From Microlunatus lacustris (GTDB lineage Bacteria; Actinomycetota; Actinomycetes; Propionibacteriales; Propionibacteriaceae): DNA of 64,000 nucleotides. Positions within the stretch are counted from its first letter, which is position 1, and each line of letters begins with the position of its first letter. The position numbers and the translations under genes were made by a program. Location: NCBI GenBank assembly GCA_039527025.1, contig BAAAJN010000013.1, positions 36,737 to 100,736 on the forward strand, given 5' to 3'. The notes under the pieces are model-generated. The model had not been told where the DNA came from, did no database searches, and saw nothing but the letters and a program-made list of their open reading frames with translations. Below are positions 31,713-40,378 of this stretch, piece after piece.

Positions 31713-34700
31713 CAGACGCGCCGACCGAGCCCGCGCATAGTCAGCTGGTTCCGCCGCCGCGTCTCCGCTTTCCGCAGCGCCTCATCGGGGTTCACGACCG
31801 GCCCTTGGAACACTGCGGTGAAGGACTGGTCGACGTTGCCGGCCGGGGTTGAGGGCACGTACACGGGACCTCCGCTCGCGTAGGACTGGGCGTAGTTCCG
31901 TTCGATGACCCGGCGCTGTGAGCCGTACGTCATCTGCTCGAGTGCCCGGCGGTTCTCCGGGATGGTGGCGGCGGCCGCGGGGACGACCCATTCGTCTTTG
32001 GACAGGCGGGCGGCGATGGAGTCGCTGGTCCAGGTGCCCGGGCCGTGGACGGGCCCGCCGGCGGCGAAGCGTCCCTGGCCGATGGCGCCGGTGTAGCCGA
32101 GCTTGTCGGCGGCGTCCTGGATGCCCAGGTTGGCCTTGTTCAGGCCGTCGACCATCCCTTTGCCGCCCTTGACGATCTGGGCGGCGACGTCGGTGCCCGC
32201 GATCGCGCCCATACCGACGATCTGCTGCACGAGCGTCTCGGACAGGCCGGCCTTCCGCAGCTGCTGGATCTTGGTGGTGAAGGCGCCGATGTCGCTGGCG
32301 CCTTCCCGCATCAGGGCGATCCAGTCGTTGGCGTCGGTCGACTTGCTGGTGTAGGCGTCGCGGAAGGTGTCCGACAGCGAGCGGGCGGTGTCGGCCACAG
32401 CTTTCTGCTGCTCGGCCAGCTGGGCCTGCGCCTCCTTCAGCGCGTCCGACGACACCTTCGCCTTCTCAGCCGCCTTGTTGTACGCCTCCTGCGCCTTCTG
32501 CTTCGCGCTGCTGGAGCGGGTGACCGCGTTGTTGGCGGCGGTCAGCTCGGCCTGCGCCTTCTTGTACGCCCGGTCGGCGGCGGTGGTGCCCTTGGTGGCA
32601 TCAGCCTTCTTCTTCAGGGCCGCCACCTCGTCACGGAGGTCCTGGCGGCGGTCAACGGCACGGTCGTACTTCCGGTCGGCCGCGTCAAGGGCTGCCTTCG
32701 GCTTCTTCAGGGACGCAGCCCCGGCGCGCGCCTTGGCCAGCTCCTTGTTGTAGGCGGCGGTCGCGGCGGCGAGGTCCTTGATTGGCTGCTGCAGCGCCCG
32801 GATGAGAGCGACGACGCTAGCCACGCTGTACTGCGTCGAGCTGCCGAAGCTGCTGGCCGGTGCCGGACCGACGCTCCCACCAGCGGCGAACCCGAACGCC
32901 TTCATCTGGGCCGGGTTGAGCACCAGCTCATTGCGGCCAGTGTTGTTCTGCACGATCGACCGGCCGGGAGGCAGAAGGCCGCCGGTGTCATACAGGCGCG
33001 CGGGCTGGACGAGGCCGCCGCGGTTGTACTTCTCGAAGTGCAGGTGAGGGCCCGAGCTGTTGCCGGTAGACCCAATCTCGCCGATGACCTGACCGCCGCG
33101 AACGCCCTGCCCCGGCTTGACGCCGATGGACGAAAGGTGCGCGTAGAGGGTGCGGATGCCCTGCGCGTGAGCGATCTTGATGTGGTGGCCGTAGGAGTAC
33201 CCGAGGCGCGGCGTCGAGATCACCTTGCCGGGGTTCCACGCCCGCACGGGACTACCCATGCCGATAGGCGGGTCGTTGAAGTCGCCGGACCACTCAGCCC
33301 ACGGGTAGCCGCTGTGCTTGTCGCCGCCACCCGAGGCCGGCTTGGTGCCACCCAGGAATTGCCCTCCTCCGATATCGAACGACCCGTCGCTGCCGCCAAC
33401 GCGTCGCGACGAACGGAGGCCCGCGAGGATGCCTTCGGCCTTGCCGATCTCCTGGGCGTAGCGGCCAGGGAAAGCGGACACCTGGACGCGCTGCGCTGCC
33501 TGCCCCATCGGCATGGTGTTCCACCCGCGGATGTCGTCGAGGCCGGGCTGCCCACCTCGGCCGCCGTGGTAGAACATGCCGGCCGAGGTGCGGGGGTCCA
33601 GACGGGCTGAGGCTGGTCCCCAGGGGGCGCGCTGTTGGAAGAGGCCGAGGGAGTCGCGGTCGCCGTAGTTGACGTTCCGGAGACCGGACTCGACGATGGC
33701 GGTGGCGATGCCGATGATCTGCGCGCGCCGGCCCATCGAGGAGCCGACGGAGGCGATGATCGCGGCGTTGCGGCCCTGCTCGCCCTTGCCGGTGTAGCTG
33801 GACGACCCGGCGGCGCTGGCGGCGTTCATCTCTGATGCCACAGACTTGGCCAACGCCTTCGCGTAGGCGGCGACTCCGCTGGTCACAGTCTTCGTAGTGC
33901 TGGCGTAGACAGATCCGGGGTCCGGGGCGCTGCTCGACTTCCCCTCGACCACGATTCTCCGGCTGACAGTGCCGCCGTCGGCGAGGGGCCGGACCTCGAA
34001 CTTCCGGCCGTGGCCGGCGTTGATCTGCTCAACCGCCTGACGGTTCGCTTCGTAAGCCTTGGCGTTGGTGATGAACTCCCGATTGGAGACCCAAACCGAT
34101 TGCAGGCCGGTTTCCCGGTCGATCCCGGCGATGTTGTCCTCGCGGGGTCCGCCGTGGCCGATGATCGGGCCGCCGGACGCACGCTTGGGTGTCGGCACGG
34201 GACCACCGTCGGCGCGGGTGTTGCCGCCCGGGGAATTGACGCCGGCGACGCGAATGCCCATCTTGTCGAAGATCGCTCGGTCCGCCTTCAGCTTCAGGCT
34301 GGCGGTGACGGTGACGTCCTTGTTCTTCAGCTCCTTGATCCGGTCCTGAAGCGTCTTGATCTCGTCCTGGGCGCCCTTCACTCCAGGGGTGTTGACGTCG
34401 GTCTTCAGCTCCTTCGGGGTCTTCAGCATGCGGTCCTGCATGCGCTTGACCTCGTCCTTCGACAGGCCGGCCGCGGTCGTGGTCTCGTCGATCCGCTTCT
34501 TGCCTTTGCGGAGCGCCTCAGCAGCGATGTCGGTCGCCTTCGCCAGACCCTTGGTCTCGACGTTGGCCTTGAAGTCGGCGGTCACCTTGTCGTTCAGCGC
34601 GGTGATCTGGCCAGTGATCGAGGCCCGGTTCCGGCGGCCCGCTTCGGTGTTGACGTCGAGGGACCGGGCCCGCGCGTCGGCCTCGTCCTTGCTGAGCTTG

Positions 34701-37195
34701 CCGGCCTTCACCTGCTCGTCGAGGGCCTGCCGGTTCGACTTGACGGTGGCGGTGACGGCGTCGACCGACTCCTCCCACGCCTGGTTTGCCCGCTCGACGC
34801 CCAGGGCACCCTCGTTGAGGATGGTGAACTTGTCGATGACCTTCTGCGTCTCAGCGGCCAGCAGACCCTGCTGCTTGGTCAGGTCCTCGCTGGCCTGCGA
34901 CATCAGGACGGCGGCGTTGCGGGCGGAGTCGGTGCTGCCGCTGGCGGAGTTCATGGCGTCGCGACGCAGGTTCTCGGCGGCGATCGCGTCGGCGGAGCTC
35001 TCCGCTACCCCGCCGAGCGCGTCGCGGAGGTTGACCGCCGCTTCCCGGTTCCGCATGGCAGCCTCGAACTGCTCATGCGAGCCGATCTTCGACCGGTCGA
35101 GCGCCCCCGAGTACCGGTCGATGACGCTGTTGACCTCGGCAAGCGCGTCCTTGTTGCCGAGGGCGGCGTCGGTGACGAGGCCGAGGGACAAGCCGAGCTG
35201 GCGGGCCCGGTCAAGGGCTCCCTTCTGCTGCAGCTCCTGGACGGCGGCCATGCGGACGTTCTCGTTCAGGGCTGCTGTGGCCCGGGTGACGTTGCCCTCG
35301 ACGGTCTGCATGGCGTCGGAAAAGCTGTTTGCCGTGATCGACCCCTCGGTCGTTCTCGAGGCGAACATCTGCATGGCGGTGGTGGCGGCGAACAGCAGGG
35401 CGCCGACCACGGGGATCGACAGGGTTGCGATCTTCATGGCCCGGCCGGCGAACGTTGCCGCCCCACCGACGTTGACGTAGGCGGTGCGGAGCGCGGCCAG
35501 CCCGGTGGCCCCCTTGATGCCGAGGCCGCCGATCAGCGCCATGGCGGTGACGGTGACGCCCAGGGCGGTGCCGGCGATCCGGACCGGTTCGGGCAGGTCA
35601 GCGAAGGCCTCAGCGATTGCCCCCGCCGCGGTGGCGACCTGGGCGAGGATCGGCAGCATGGCGCTGCCTGCGGAGATCGAGGCGTCCTTGATCTGGTTCC
35701 ACGCGATCCGGGCCTGAGACTCGGTGGTGGCGTACCGCTTCGCCGCCTCCTCGAGGAGGGCGTTGTTCTCCTCGAAGCCCTGCTTCCCGTTGACCAGGTT
35801 CTCCGACAGCAACCCGATCTGACGTCCGGCGGCCTGGGAGGCGCCGGCGAGCCGTCCAAGGGTGTCGATCTCGTAGGAGCCCCGGATGCCGAGGTCCTTC
35901 AGGGTGCCGTTGACGTCCCCGCCTTCGGCCTTGATCCGGCCGAGCCCTTCGACGAAGAGGTCGATCGCCTCAGCTGGGGCGTCCTTGAAGGCGTCCGCGA
36001 AGTCGCGGGCGCTGACGCCGGCGACTGAGGCGTACTTCTCGAGCCCTTCGCCGCCGTTCTGCACCGAGGTGTTGATCTTGGTGAAGACCTTGGAGATGGC
36101 GGTACCGCCGGCCTCCACGTTCATGCCGGTGGAGGCGATCGCGGAGGCGAAGCCGAGGACGTCGGACTCCGCCAGACCGATCTGGCCGCCGGCGGCCGCG
36201 GCCCGGCCGCCGAGCTCGAGGATCTGCTTCTCCGTCGAGGCCCCGTTGTTGCCGAGGTAGACCAGTGCCGCACCCAGGTTGCCGACCTTGTCGGCGCTGG
36301 TGTTCATCACGTTCATGAACTGGGCCAGCGAGGTGGCGGCATCGTCGGCGGTCACGTTGGTGGTGTCGCCGAGCATCACCATCGTCTTGGTGAAGGCTGC
36401 GACGTCCTGCGTCTTCACCCCCAGGGCGCCAGCTGCCTCGGCGACGGCGGCGATCTCCTTATGGGCGGTCGGCATGGTCTTCGCCATGCCGCGGAGCTCA
36501 CCTTCGAGCCGGGACGCCTGGTCGGCGGCCGAGCCGAACGCCGGGTTGGAGAAGTCAACGGTCTTCGTGACGCCAGCCCACGCCGACTCCCAGTCCATGG
36601 CGGCCTTCGCCGACCCGGCCAGCGCGGCCGCCCCAGCGATCCCCACCTTGGTGAGGGAGCCGCCGATCCGGTCGAGGCTGGCTGACTGCTCCTCGACGCC
36701 GTCGAGGAAGCCGAGCTTCTCCGGCCGCGACTGGGTGACCTCCCGCTGCGCAGCCGCCAGCTTGCGGGCGGACCGCGACAGGCCCTCACTGGCCCGCATC
36801 TCGTCGGTGGCGGCCAGCGACGCCTTCTGCCGGGCCACCTGGACGGCCTTCTCCGCCTTCTCGACCTGCTTGGCGGAGCCGCCGGCCTTCGCCTTCGCGG
36901 CCGCCAGCTTCTCCTCAGCGGCCTGCAGGTCCTTCGTCGACCCCCTGGCGGCGTCCCTGACGTCCTTGAGCCGAGACTCGGCGACCCGGACAGCCCCTGC
37001 GGCGTCCGCAGCGCGCCTCTCCGCCTTCGCCAGCTTGTCCGCGGCCGACGACATGCCGTCCATGGCCCTGGAGGCGCCACGGGCGCTTCCAGTGACCGTG
37101 GCGGCCATCTGCCTGGAGGCGGACCCGACAAGGTTTGCGCCGCGCTGGAAGCCGGCGACGTCGGCGGTGACTGTGGTGGAGACGGGACGAGGCAC
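31712..37195 (-). CDS. Tail tape measure protein with lytic transglycosylase and M23 peptidase domains
   Basis: 1,827 residues; sets tail length and helps DNA entry. Order: N-terminal coiled coil (about 45-160), TP901-type tape measure core (about 195-430, TKTVDFSNPAFGSAADQASR), and hydrophobic helices near 520-610. Then an SLT-like domain (about 1150-1260; catalytic glutamate in ATAIVESGLRN, then SLGLFQQRAPWG) and an M23 endopeptidase (about 1290-1395; HSGYPW, GDFND, HLSSI, GPHLHFEKYN). A long Ala/Lys coiled coil follows (about 1450-1640). GTG start at 37195. The two wall-cutting domains would open peptidoglycan during injection. Confidence 0.9.
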   Translation of the reverse strand: MPRPVSTTVTADVAGFQRGANLVGSASRQMAATVTGSARGASRAMDGMSSAADKLAKAERRAADAAGAVRVAESRLKDVRDAARGSTKDLQAAEEKLAAAKAKAGGSAKQVEKAEKAVQVARQKASLAATDEMRASEGLSRSARKLAAAQREVTQSRPEKLGFLDGVEEQSASLDRIGGSLTKVGIAGAAALAGSAKAAMDWESAWAGVTKTVDFSNPAFGSAADQASRLEGELRGMAKTMPTAHKEIAAVAEAAGALGVKTQDVAAFTKTMVMLGDTTNVTADDAATSLAQFMNVMNTSADKVGNLGAALVYLGNNGASTEKQILELGGRAAAAGGQIGLAESDVLGFASAIASTGMNVEAGGTAISKVFTKINTSVQNGGEGLEKYASVAGVSARDFADAFKDAPAEAIDLFVEGLGRIKAEGGDVNGTLKDLGIRGSYEIDTLGRLAGASQAAGRQIGLLSENLVNGKQGFEENNALLEEAAKRYATTESQARIAWNQIKDASISAGSAMLPILAQVATAAGAIAEAFADLPEPVRIAGTALGVTVTAMALIGGLGIKGATGLAALRTAYVNVGGAATFAGRAMKIATLSIPVVGALLFAATTAMQMFASRTTEGSITANSFSDAMQTVEGNVTRATAALNENVRMAAVQELQQKGALDRARQLGLSLGLVTDAALGNKDALAEVNSVIDRYSGALDRSKIGSHEQFEAAMRNREAAVNLRDALGGVAESSADAIAAENLRRDAMNSASGSTDSARNAAVLMSQASEDLTKQQGLLAAETQKVIDKFTILNEGALGVERANQAWEESVDAVTATVKSNRQALDEQVKAGKLSKDEADARARSLDVNTEAGRRNRASITGQITALNDKVTADFKANVETKGLAKATDIAAEALRKGKKRIDETTTAAGLSKDEVKRMQDRMLKTPKELKTDVNTPGVKGAQDEIKTLQDRIKELKNKDVTVTASLKLKADRAIFDKMGIRVAGVNSPGGNTRADGGPVPTPKRASGGPIIGHGGPREDNIAGIDRETGLQSVWVSNREFITNAKAYEANRQAVEQINAGHGRKFEVRPLADGGTVSRRIVVEGKSSSAPDPGSVYASTTKTVTSGVAAYAKALAKSVASEMNAASAAGSSSYTGKGEQGRNAAIIASVGSSMGRRAQIIGIATAIVESGLRNVNYGDRDSLGLFQQRAPWGPASARLDPRTSAGMFYHGGRGGQPGLDDIRGWNTMPMGQAAQRVQVSAFPGRYAQEIGKAEGILAGLRSSRRVGGSDGSFDIGGGQFLGGTKPASGGGDKHSGYPWAEWSGDFNDPPIGMGSPVRAWNPGKVISTPRLGYSYGHHIKIAHAQGIRTLYAHLSSIGVKPGQGVRGGQVIGEIGSTGNSSGPHLHFEKYNRGGLVQPARLYDTGGLLPPGRSIVQNNTGRNELVLNPAQMKAFGFAAGGSVGPAPASSFGSSTQYSVASVVALIRALQQPIKDLAAATAAYNKELAKARAGAASLKKPKAALDAADRKYDRAVDRRQDLRDEVAALKKKADATKGTTAADRAYKKAQAELTAANNAVTRSSSAKQKAQEAYNKAAEKAKVSSDALKEAQAQLAEQQKAVADTARSLSDTFRDAYTSKSTDANDWIALMREGASDIGAFTTKIQQLRKAGLSETLVQQIVGMGAIAGTDVAAQIVKGGKGMVDGLNKANLGIQDAADKLGYTGAIGQGRFAAGGPVHGPGTWTSDSIAARLSKDEWVVPAAAATIPENRRALEQMTYGSQRRVIERNYAQSYASGGPVYVPSTPAGNVDQSFTAVFQGPVVNPDEALRKAETRRRNQLTMRGLGRRV

Positions 37196-37215
37196 AGGTC
37201 ACCGCCTTCCAGGGG

Positions 37216-37728
37216 TCAGGTCTGCTCGGGGGTGCGCCGGGCGCGGCCGGCGAGGATGGCGGCGCGGTCAGCCGGTGGCAGCTCAGTGATGGGGAGGACC
37301 GTCTCGACCCGCCAGCTGTCGGGGTTCCGGCCGGCGTCCCGGAGCGTCTTGTCGGCTTCGGTCCGCCGGGCCCGGTCCTTGTCGAGGGCCATGCAGGCCC
37401 GGCAGGTCTCGACAGCCACCTGGTAGTCAGGGTCCGGCTCGTCGCTGTCCTCGTCGTGCAGGGATTCGGTCAGCGGTCGGCCGCAGACGTGGAGGTCGCC
37501 CTTCCAGTTGAGGTAGGCGTCGATGAGCGCCCGGTCGATCTCGTCCCACTCCGGCTCCCGGGTGGTGATGGCTCCTACCAGGCGGCCGTCGGCGTCGTAG
37601 CGGTAGCGGGTGCGGGTGGGCGGCTCCCAGCCGCTGTACCGGCGCGGGGAGATCCCGCCCAGCTGCAAGACAGTGGAAAGGTCCCGGCGCAGTTCGGGCT
37701 CGGCCGCTACGGCCGCAGCGAGAAAGGG
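37216..37728 (-). CDS. Tail assembly chaperone, frameshifted extension (GT part)
   Basis: Continuation of the upstream chaperone in the -1 frame after the slippery site at 37722-37728. It adds about 168 residues (FLAAAVAAEPELRRDL through RRYSGWEPPTRTRYRY to the end PEQT) to give a fusion of 346 residues. The part contains a conserved CRACMALDKDRARR segment. In siphoviruses the G and GT forms, made at fixed ratio, coat the tape measure protein, whose gene follows. An independent start is not obvious. Confidence 0.82.
   Translation of the reverse strand, partial: PFLAAAVAAEPELRRDLSTVLQLGGISPRRYSGWEPPTRTRYRYDADGRLVGAITTREPEWDEIDRALIDAYLNWKGDLHVCGRPLTESLHDEDSDEPDPDYQVAVETCRACMALDKDRARRTEADKTLRDAGRNPDSWRVETVLPITELPPADRAAILAGRARRTPEQT
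37701..37728 (-). promoter_or_regulatory. Programmed -1 ribosomal frameshift site with hairpin
   Basis: On the minus strand the zero-frame codons read GTC CCT TTC TCG, giving the canonical X XXY YYZ heptamer C CCT TTC (37722-37728). After a 6-nt spacer comes a hairpin CGGCCG-TAG-CGGCCG (37701-37715) whose loop is the zero-frame stop codon. Slippage by -1 opens the GT frame. All three expected parts (heptamer, spacer, structure) are present. Confidence 0.88.
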
Positions 37729-38255
37729 ACGTCCACCTTCCGCCGGTTCAGCGCGTACACCTTGGCGGTGGTGTCGTCCCACTCACCGAACGAGAGGACG
37801 GGGTAGATCTCGTCCCACTCCAGGCCGGTGATCCGATCCTTGCCCTGCCACACCTCGGCGAGGCAGGCGGAGGCCAGCTCGTTGAAGAAGTCGGACCGTC
37901 CCTCGTTGCTCTCGGTGTCCGGGGTGGAGTTCAGCAGCTCCTGGTAGCGGCTGGAGCCGACGGAGCGGAACACGAGCCGCAGGGAGGCGTCGCGGACTTC
38001 CTGCTCCTTGGCGGCCAGCTTCGCCTCCAGGTCGGCGACGGTTGAGTCGCCCTCCTGCTTTGCTGCGGCTGTCCCGCCGAGGCGGGCCTTGCCCGCCGGT
38101 TCGACAGTGATTCGCGTGGCGGCGAGTTGGGTCTGCAGCTCCTCGAGCTCTTCGATGAGGGTGAGGTCGAGGCAGACGGTGGTGTCGGTGGTGCCGAGGG
38201 CGCCGTCCTTGACCTGGCGGTCCTTGAGGCGTGCGCGGACGTCTTCGAGTCCCAT
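37707..38255 (-). CDS. Tail assembly chaperone (G part)
   Basis: 182 residues. N-terminal half is a helical region (ELEELQTQLAATRITVEPAG) and the C-terminal half contains LEWDEIYPVLSFGEWDDTTA, typical of actinophage tail chaperones upstream of the tape measure gene. The zero-frame product ends FSLRP. A fraction is extended by the -1 frameshift. ATG at 38255 has GAAGGAA just upstream, inside a repeated leader element. Confidence 0.82.
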   Translation of the reverse strand: MGLEDVRARLKDRQVKDGALGTTDTTVCLDLTLIEELEELQTQLAATRITVEPAGKARLGGTAAAKQEGDSTVADLEAKLAAKEQEVRDASLRLVFRSVGSSRYQELLNSTPDTESNEGRSDFFNELASACLAEVWQGKDRITGLEWDEIYPVLSFGEWDDTTAKVYALNRRKVDVPFSLRP

Positions 38256-38259
38256 GGGT

Positions 38260-38283
38260 TCCTTCGCTCGGGTTACGCTCGGG
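38260..38283 (-). repeat. 24-bp leader repeat, copy 1
   Basis: TCCTTCGCTCGGGTTRCGCTCGGG (24 bp, one variable base) occurs here directly upstream of the tail chaperone start and again at 38627-38650. On the transcript it reads as two CCCGAGCG units followed by the GAAGGA ribosome site. Confidence 0.75.
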
Positions 38284-38293
38284 GTGATGTGTC

Positions 38294-38617
38294 TTAGCTG
38301 CGGATGATCTGAGGCGGATCAACGACGAGTGGCGTTTCCCGCTGCACCACTAGCGCGGCGCCTTCACCCATATCGGCCAGTCGGCGGTCCGGGCCTGGCT
38401 GGATCTGGTCCGGGAACGGGTGGCCCTCGAACTCGCGCACCTCACCGGCGGGAGGAACGACCTCGCACCAGTAGATGACGCGGCTGTCGAGGTCGACGAA
38501 GACAGGTCCGGTGGCTGCGTTGGGATTGATCCCGTTCAGCTCCGACCACCGCTTGGCGGCGTCGAAGTGTTCGCTCCGCCAGTGGTCGCTGTCGCCGGTG
38601 TAGAGCTTGATGATCAT
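38294..38617 (-). CDS. Small tail-region protein
   Basis: 107 residues, start MIIKLYTGDSDHWRSEHFDA at 38617. No family recognised. It is acidic, with a central VDLDSRVIYWCEVVPPAG segment, and lies between the major tail protein and the tail chaperone genes. Its leader shares a 24-bp element with the chaperone gene. Confidence 0.6.
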   Translation of the reverse strand: MIIKLYTGDSDHWRSEHFDAAKRWSELNGINPNAATGPVFVDLDSRVIYWCEVVPPAGEVREFEGHPFPDQIQPGPDRRLADMGEGAALVVQRETPLVVDPPQIIRS

Positions 38618-38626
38618 CGATATCGG

Positions 38627-38650
38627 TCCTTCGCTCGGGTTGCGCTCGGG
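38627..38650 (-). repeat. 24-bp leader repeat, copy 2
   Basis: Second copy of the TCCTTCGCTCGGGTTRCGCTCGGG element, about 10 bp upstream of the small tail-region gene and again overlapping its ribosome site. Confidence 0.75.
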
Positions 38651-38713
38651 TGAGGGTGCTGGGGGAGAGGTGGGGCGGCACCCGAGCAAGGACCGCCCCA
38701 CCTCCGTCTGGGG

Positions 38714-39250
38714 TCAGGCGCCGGCGGCGAGCTTCCCGCGGACGACTGTGCCGGTGACCGCGATCTCCTGCAGGTACTCGAACTCCTGCCCGTCCTCCTC
38801 GGGGGCGACCGGGACGTCCTGCCGCTCGCCGAACTGGACGGGGAACAGCTGGTACAGCTGGTCGGCGGCGAAGTCGACGTAGTCGGCCGGGTCGGCCTCG
38901 ATGCCGCGCCGGCGCAGGATGTAGCCGCGGGTGCCGGGCACGATCGACTTGTGCGGGTACTCGGGGTTGTCGTCCTCGGCCTGCGGGTCGTCGATGAACG
39001 TCAGCCGCTCGATCGACCAGTCGGTGCGGCCGAGCCGGTCGAAGCCCTGCTTGCCGCAGAGCCGGTACCGCTTGGTCTTGGTCTGCTCCATCGTGGCGTT
39101 GAAGCCGCGGATGTTGCAGGTGAGGTGGACGGTCGCGGCGGCCTTCGCTTCGGTGACGGTGACCGCGAGCGGGTCGGCGACGGTCGGCAGGAAGACGACG
39201 AGCTCGCGCCCGATGGCGTCGACTGCGTCGGAGAACTTCATGGTGCCCAT
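38714..39250 (-). CDS. Major tail protein
   Basis: 178 residues, forms the tail tube. Recognised from position (after the tail terminator and before the chaperones) and from a tube-like composition: LVVFLPTVADPLAVTVTEAK, LTCNIRGFNATMEQTK, and the C-terminal EYLQEIAVTGTVVRG. ATG at 39250. ATG at 39241 (MKFSDAV) is equally possible. No Ig-like extension is present. Confidence 0.75.
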   Translation of the reverse strand: MGTMKFSDAVDAIGRELVVFLPTVADPLAVTVTEAKAAATVHLTCNIRGFNATMEQTKTKRYRLCGKQGFDRLGRTDWSIERLTFIDDPQAEDDNPEYPHKSIVPGTRGYILRRRGIEADPADYVDFAADQLYQLFPVQFGERQDVPVAPEEDGQEFEYLQEIAVTGTVVRGKLAAGA

Positions 39251-39285
39251 CTGGATGGCCTCCTTGGTGGCCTAGTGGTGTGGCC

Positions 39286-39597
39286 TCAGGCGGCCGGGGT
39301 GTTGTCGCCCTGCTCGTGGACGGCGATCGCGGCGAGGATGTCCTCCTTGCGGGAGGCCTCGCCGAGGTCGATCTGGTTGCTGCGCGCGTAGTCGTGCAGC
39401 TCGGGGACGGTCATCTCGGGCACGGTCTTCCCGCCGCGGTTGGTGAGGGTGGCCAGGGGCCGGTTCGGCTTCGCGGGCAGCGGGTCGCCGTTGCGGTCGA
39501 CGGCCGGCTTGTCGAGCACCTCGTGGTGGTCGCGGACGACTGCCGTCGAAGACTCGTGGCCGGTCTCCTTGTCCTTGACGCGGGTCCAGTTGGTCAT
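39286..39597 (-). CDS. Small protein with HeH/Rho-N-like C-terminal domain
   Basis: 103 residues. The C-terminal 40 (TVPELHDYARSNQIDLGEAS then RKEDILAAIAVHEQ) fit the helix-extended-helix (SAP/Rho-N-like) fold that binds DNA or proteins. The N-terminus is charged and disordered. It sits between the tail terminator and the major tail protein. A similar C-terminal domain appears in the protein after the capsid gene at 41.3-41.7 kb. Confidence 0.62.
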   Translation of the reverse strand: MTNWTRVKDKETGHESSTAVVRDHHEVLDKPAVDRNGDPLPAKPNRPLATLTNRGGKTVPEMTVPELHDYARSNQIDLGEASRKEDILAAIAVHEQGDNTPAA

Positions 39598-39599
39598 CG

Positions 39600-40001
39600 T
39601 CAGCTCCTGGTCGTGGTGAGGCGGAAGGTGAGGGTCTGCGAGAAGCGGATGTCGCCGGCCACCGAGTCGTCACGGAGGATCGGGGCACCGTCGGACTGAG
39701 GGGTGATCCAGGAGGCGGCCCGGTCTTGCAGGGGCCGCCAGTTGGTGAGGGTGCTGAGGATCTGGCCCACCACCCAGCGGGTCTCGGCGGCGTCGCGGCC
39801 GACGCACACGGTCTGCAAGCGCCAGGCGGCCCTGTTGGCGCGGCCAGCGAGGGTTCGGCTGGACAAGCGGGGGGCGTCGTCGTAGAAGACGACGTAGGCG
39901 CCAGCCGGGGTCTTCTTGACCTCGCCGTCGAGCACCTCGATCCGCGGCAGCATCCGGAGGCGGTCGAGGACCAGGTCGGCGACCGCGACGGTGTCGAGCA
40001 T
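39600..40001 (-). CDS. Tail terminator-like protein
   Basis: 133 residues in the position of tail terminators (after the HK97 gp10-like gene, before the major tail protein). Motifs such as AGAYVVFYDDAPRLSSRTLA and WRLQTVCVGRDAAETRWVVG match the alpha/beta pattern of this group. It would cap the tail tube and join it to the head. Start overlaps the previous stop by 1 nt (TGATG). Confidence 0.65.
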   Translation of the reverse strand: MLDTVAVADLVLDRLRMLPRIEVLDGEVKKTPAGAYVVFYDDAPRLSSRTLAGRANRAAWRLQTVCVGRDAAETRWVVGQILSTLTNWRPLQDRAASWITPQSDGAPILRDDSVAGDIRFSQTLTFRLTTTRS

Positions 40002-40369
40002 CAGCGGAACGCCTGCCCGGCTGCACGCTCGAGCCGCTGCAGGAGGACCGACTCGGCGCGGTCGCGGCCGCGGTCGGCGAAGTCGTTCGGGCGGCTGCGG
40101 GCGGTGCCGGCGGCGACGTACCAGGAGTAGGGGACGTCGGCGCGGATCGTGCCGCGGACACTGCCGCTGACCCGGCCGGTGCCGACGACCTTGGTGGTGA
40201 TGCTGGCCCGGAGCCTGCCGGTCTCACCGACGGGCGCCCAGGCCCGTGTCATGTCGGCGCCGGCGCTGGTGGCGTCGGTGACCGCGTCGACGGCCCGGGC
40301 TGCCATCAGGGCACCCTCGCGTTCGGCGTGCGAGGCGAAGGTCAGCAGCTGGGAGACGTCGACCTGCAT
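40001..40369 (-). CDS. HK97 gp10-like head-tail connector
   Basis: 122 residues. Pattern APVGETGRLRASITTKVVG followed by VPYSWYVAAGTARSRP is the classic gp10/neck protein signature. It helps join tail to capsid. No cysteine or catalytic motif. Ordered as expected before the tail terminator gene. Confidence 0.75.
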   Translation of the reverse strand: MQVDVSQLLTFASHAEREGALMAARAVDAVTDATSAGADMTRAWAPVGETGRLRASITTKVVGTGRVSGSVRGTIRADVPYSWYVAAGTARSRPNDFADRGRDRAESVLLQRLERAAGQAFR

Positions 40370-40378
40370 GACGGCCTC

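Noticed and set aside
34010..36028. Long plus-strand frame opposite the tape measure gene
   Set aside because: High-GC shadow of the minus-strand gene, whose tape measure, SLT and M23 domains are clear.
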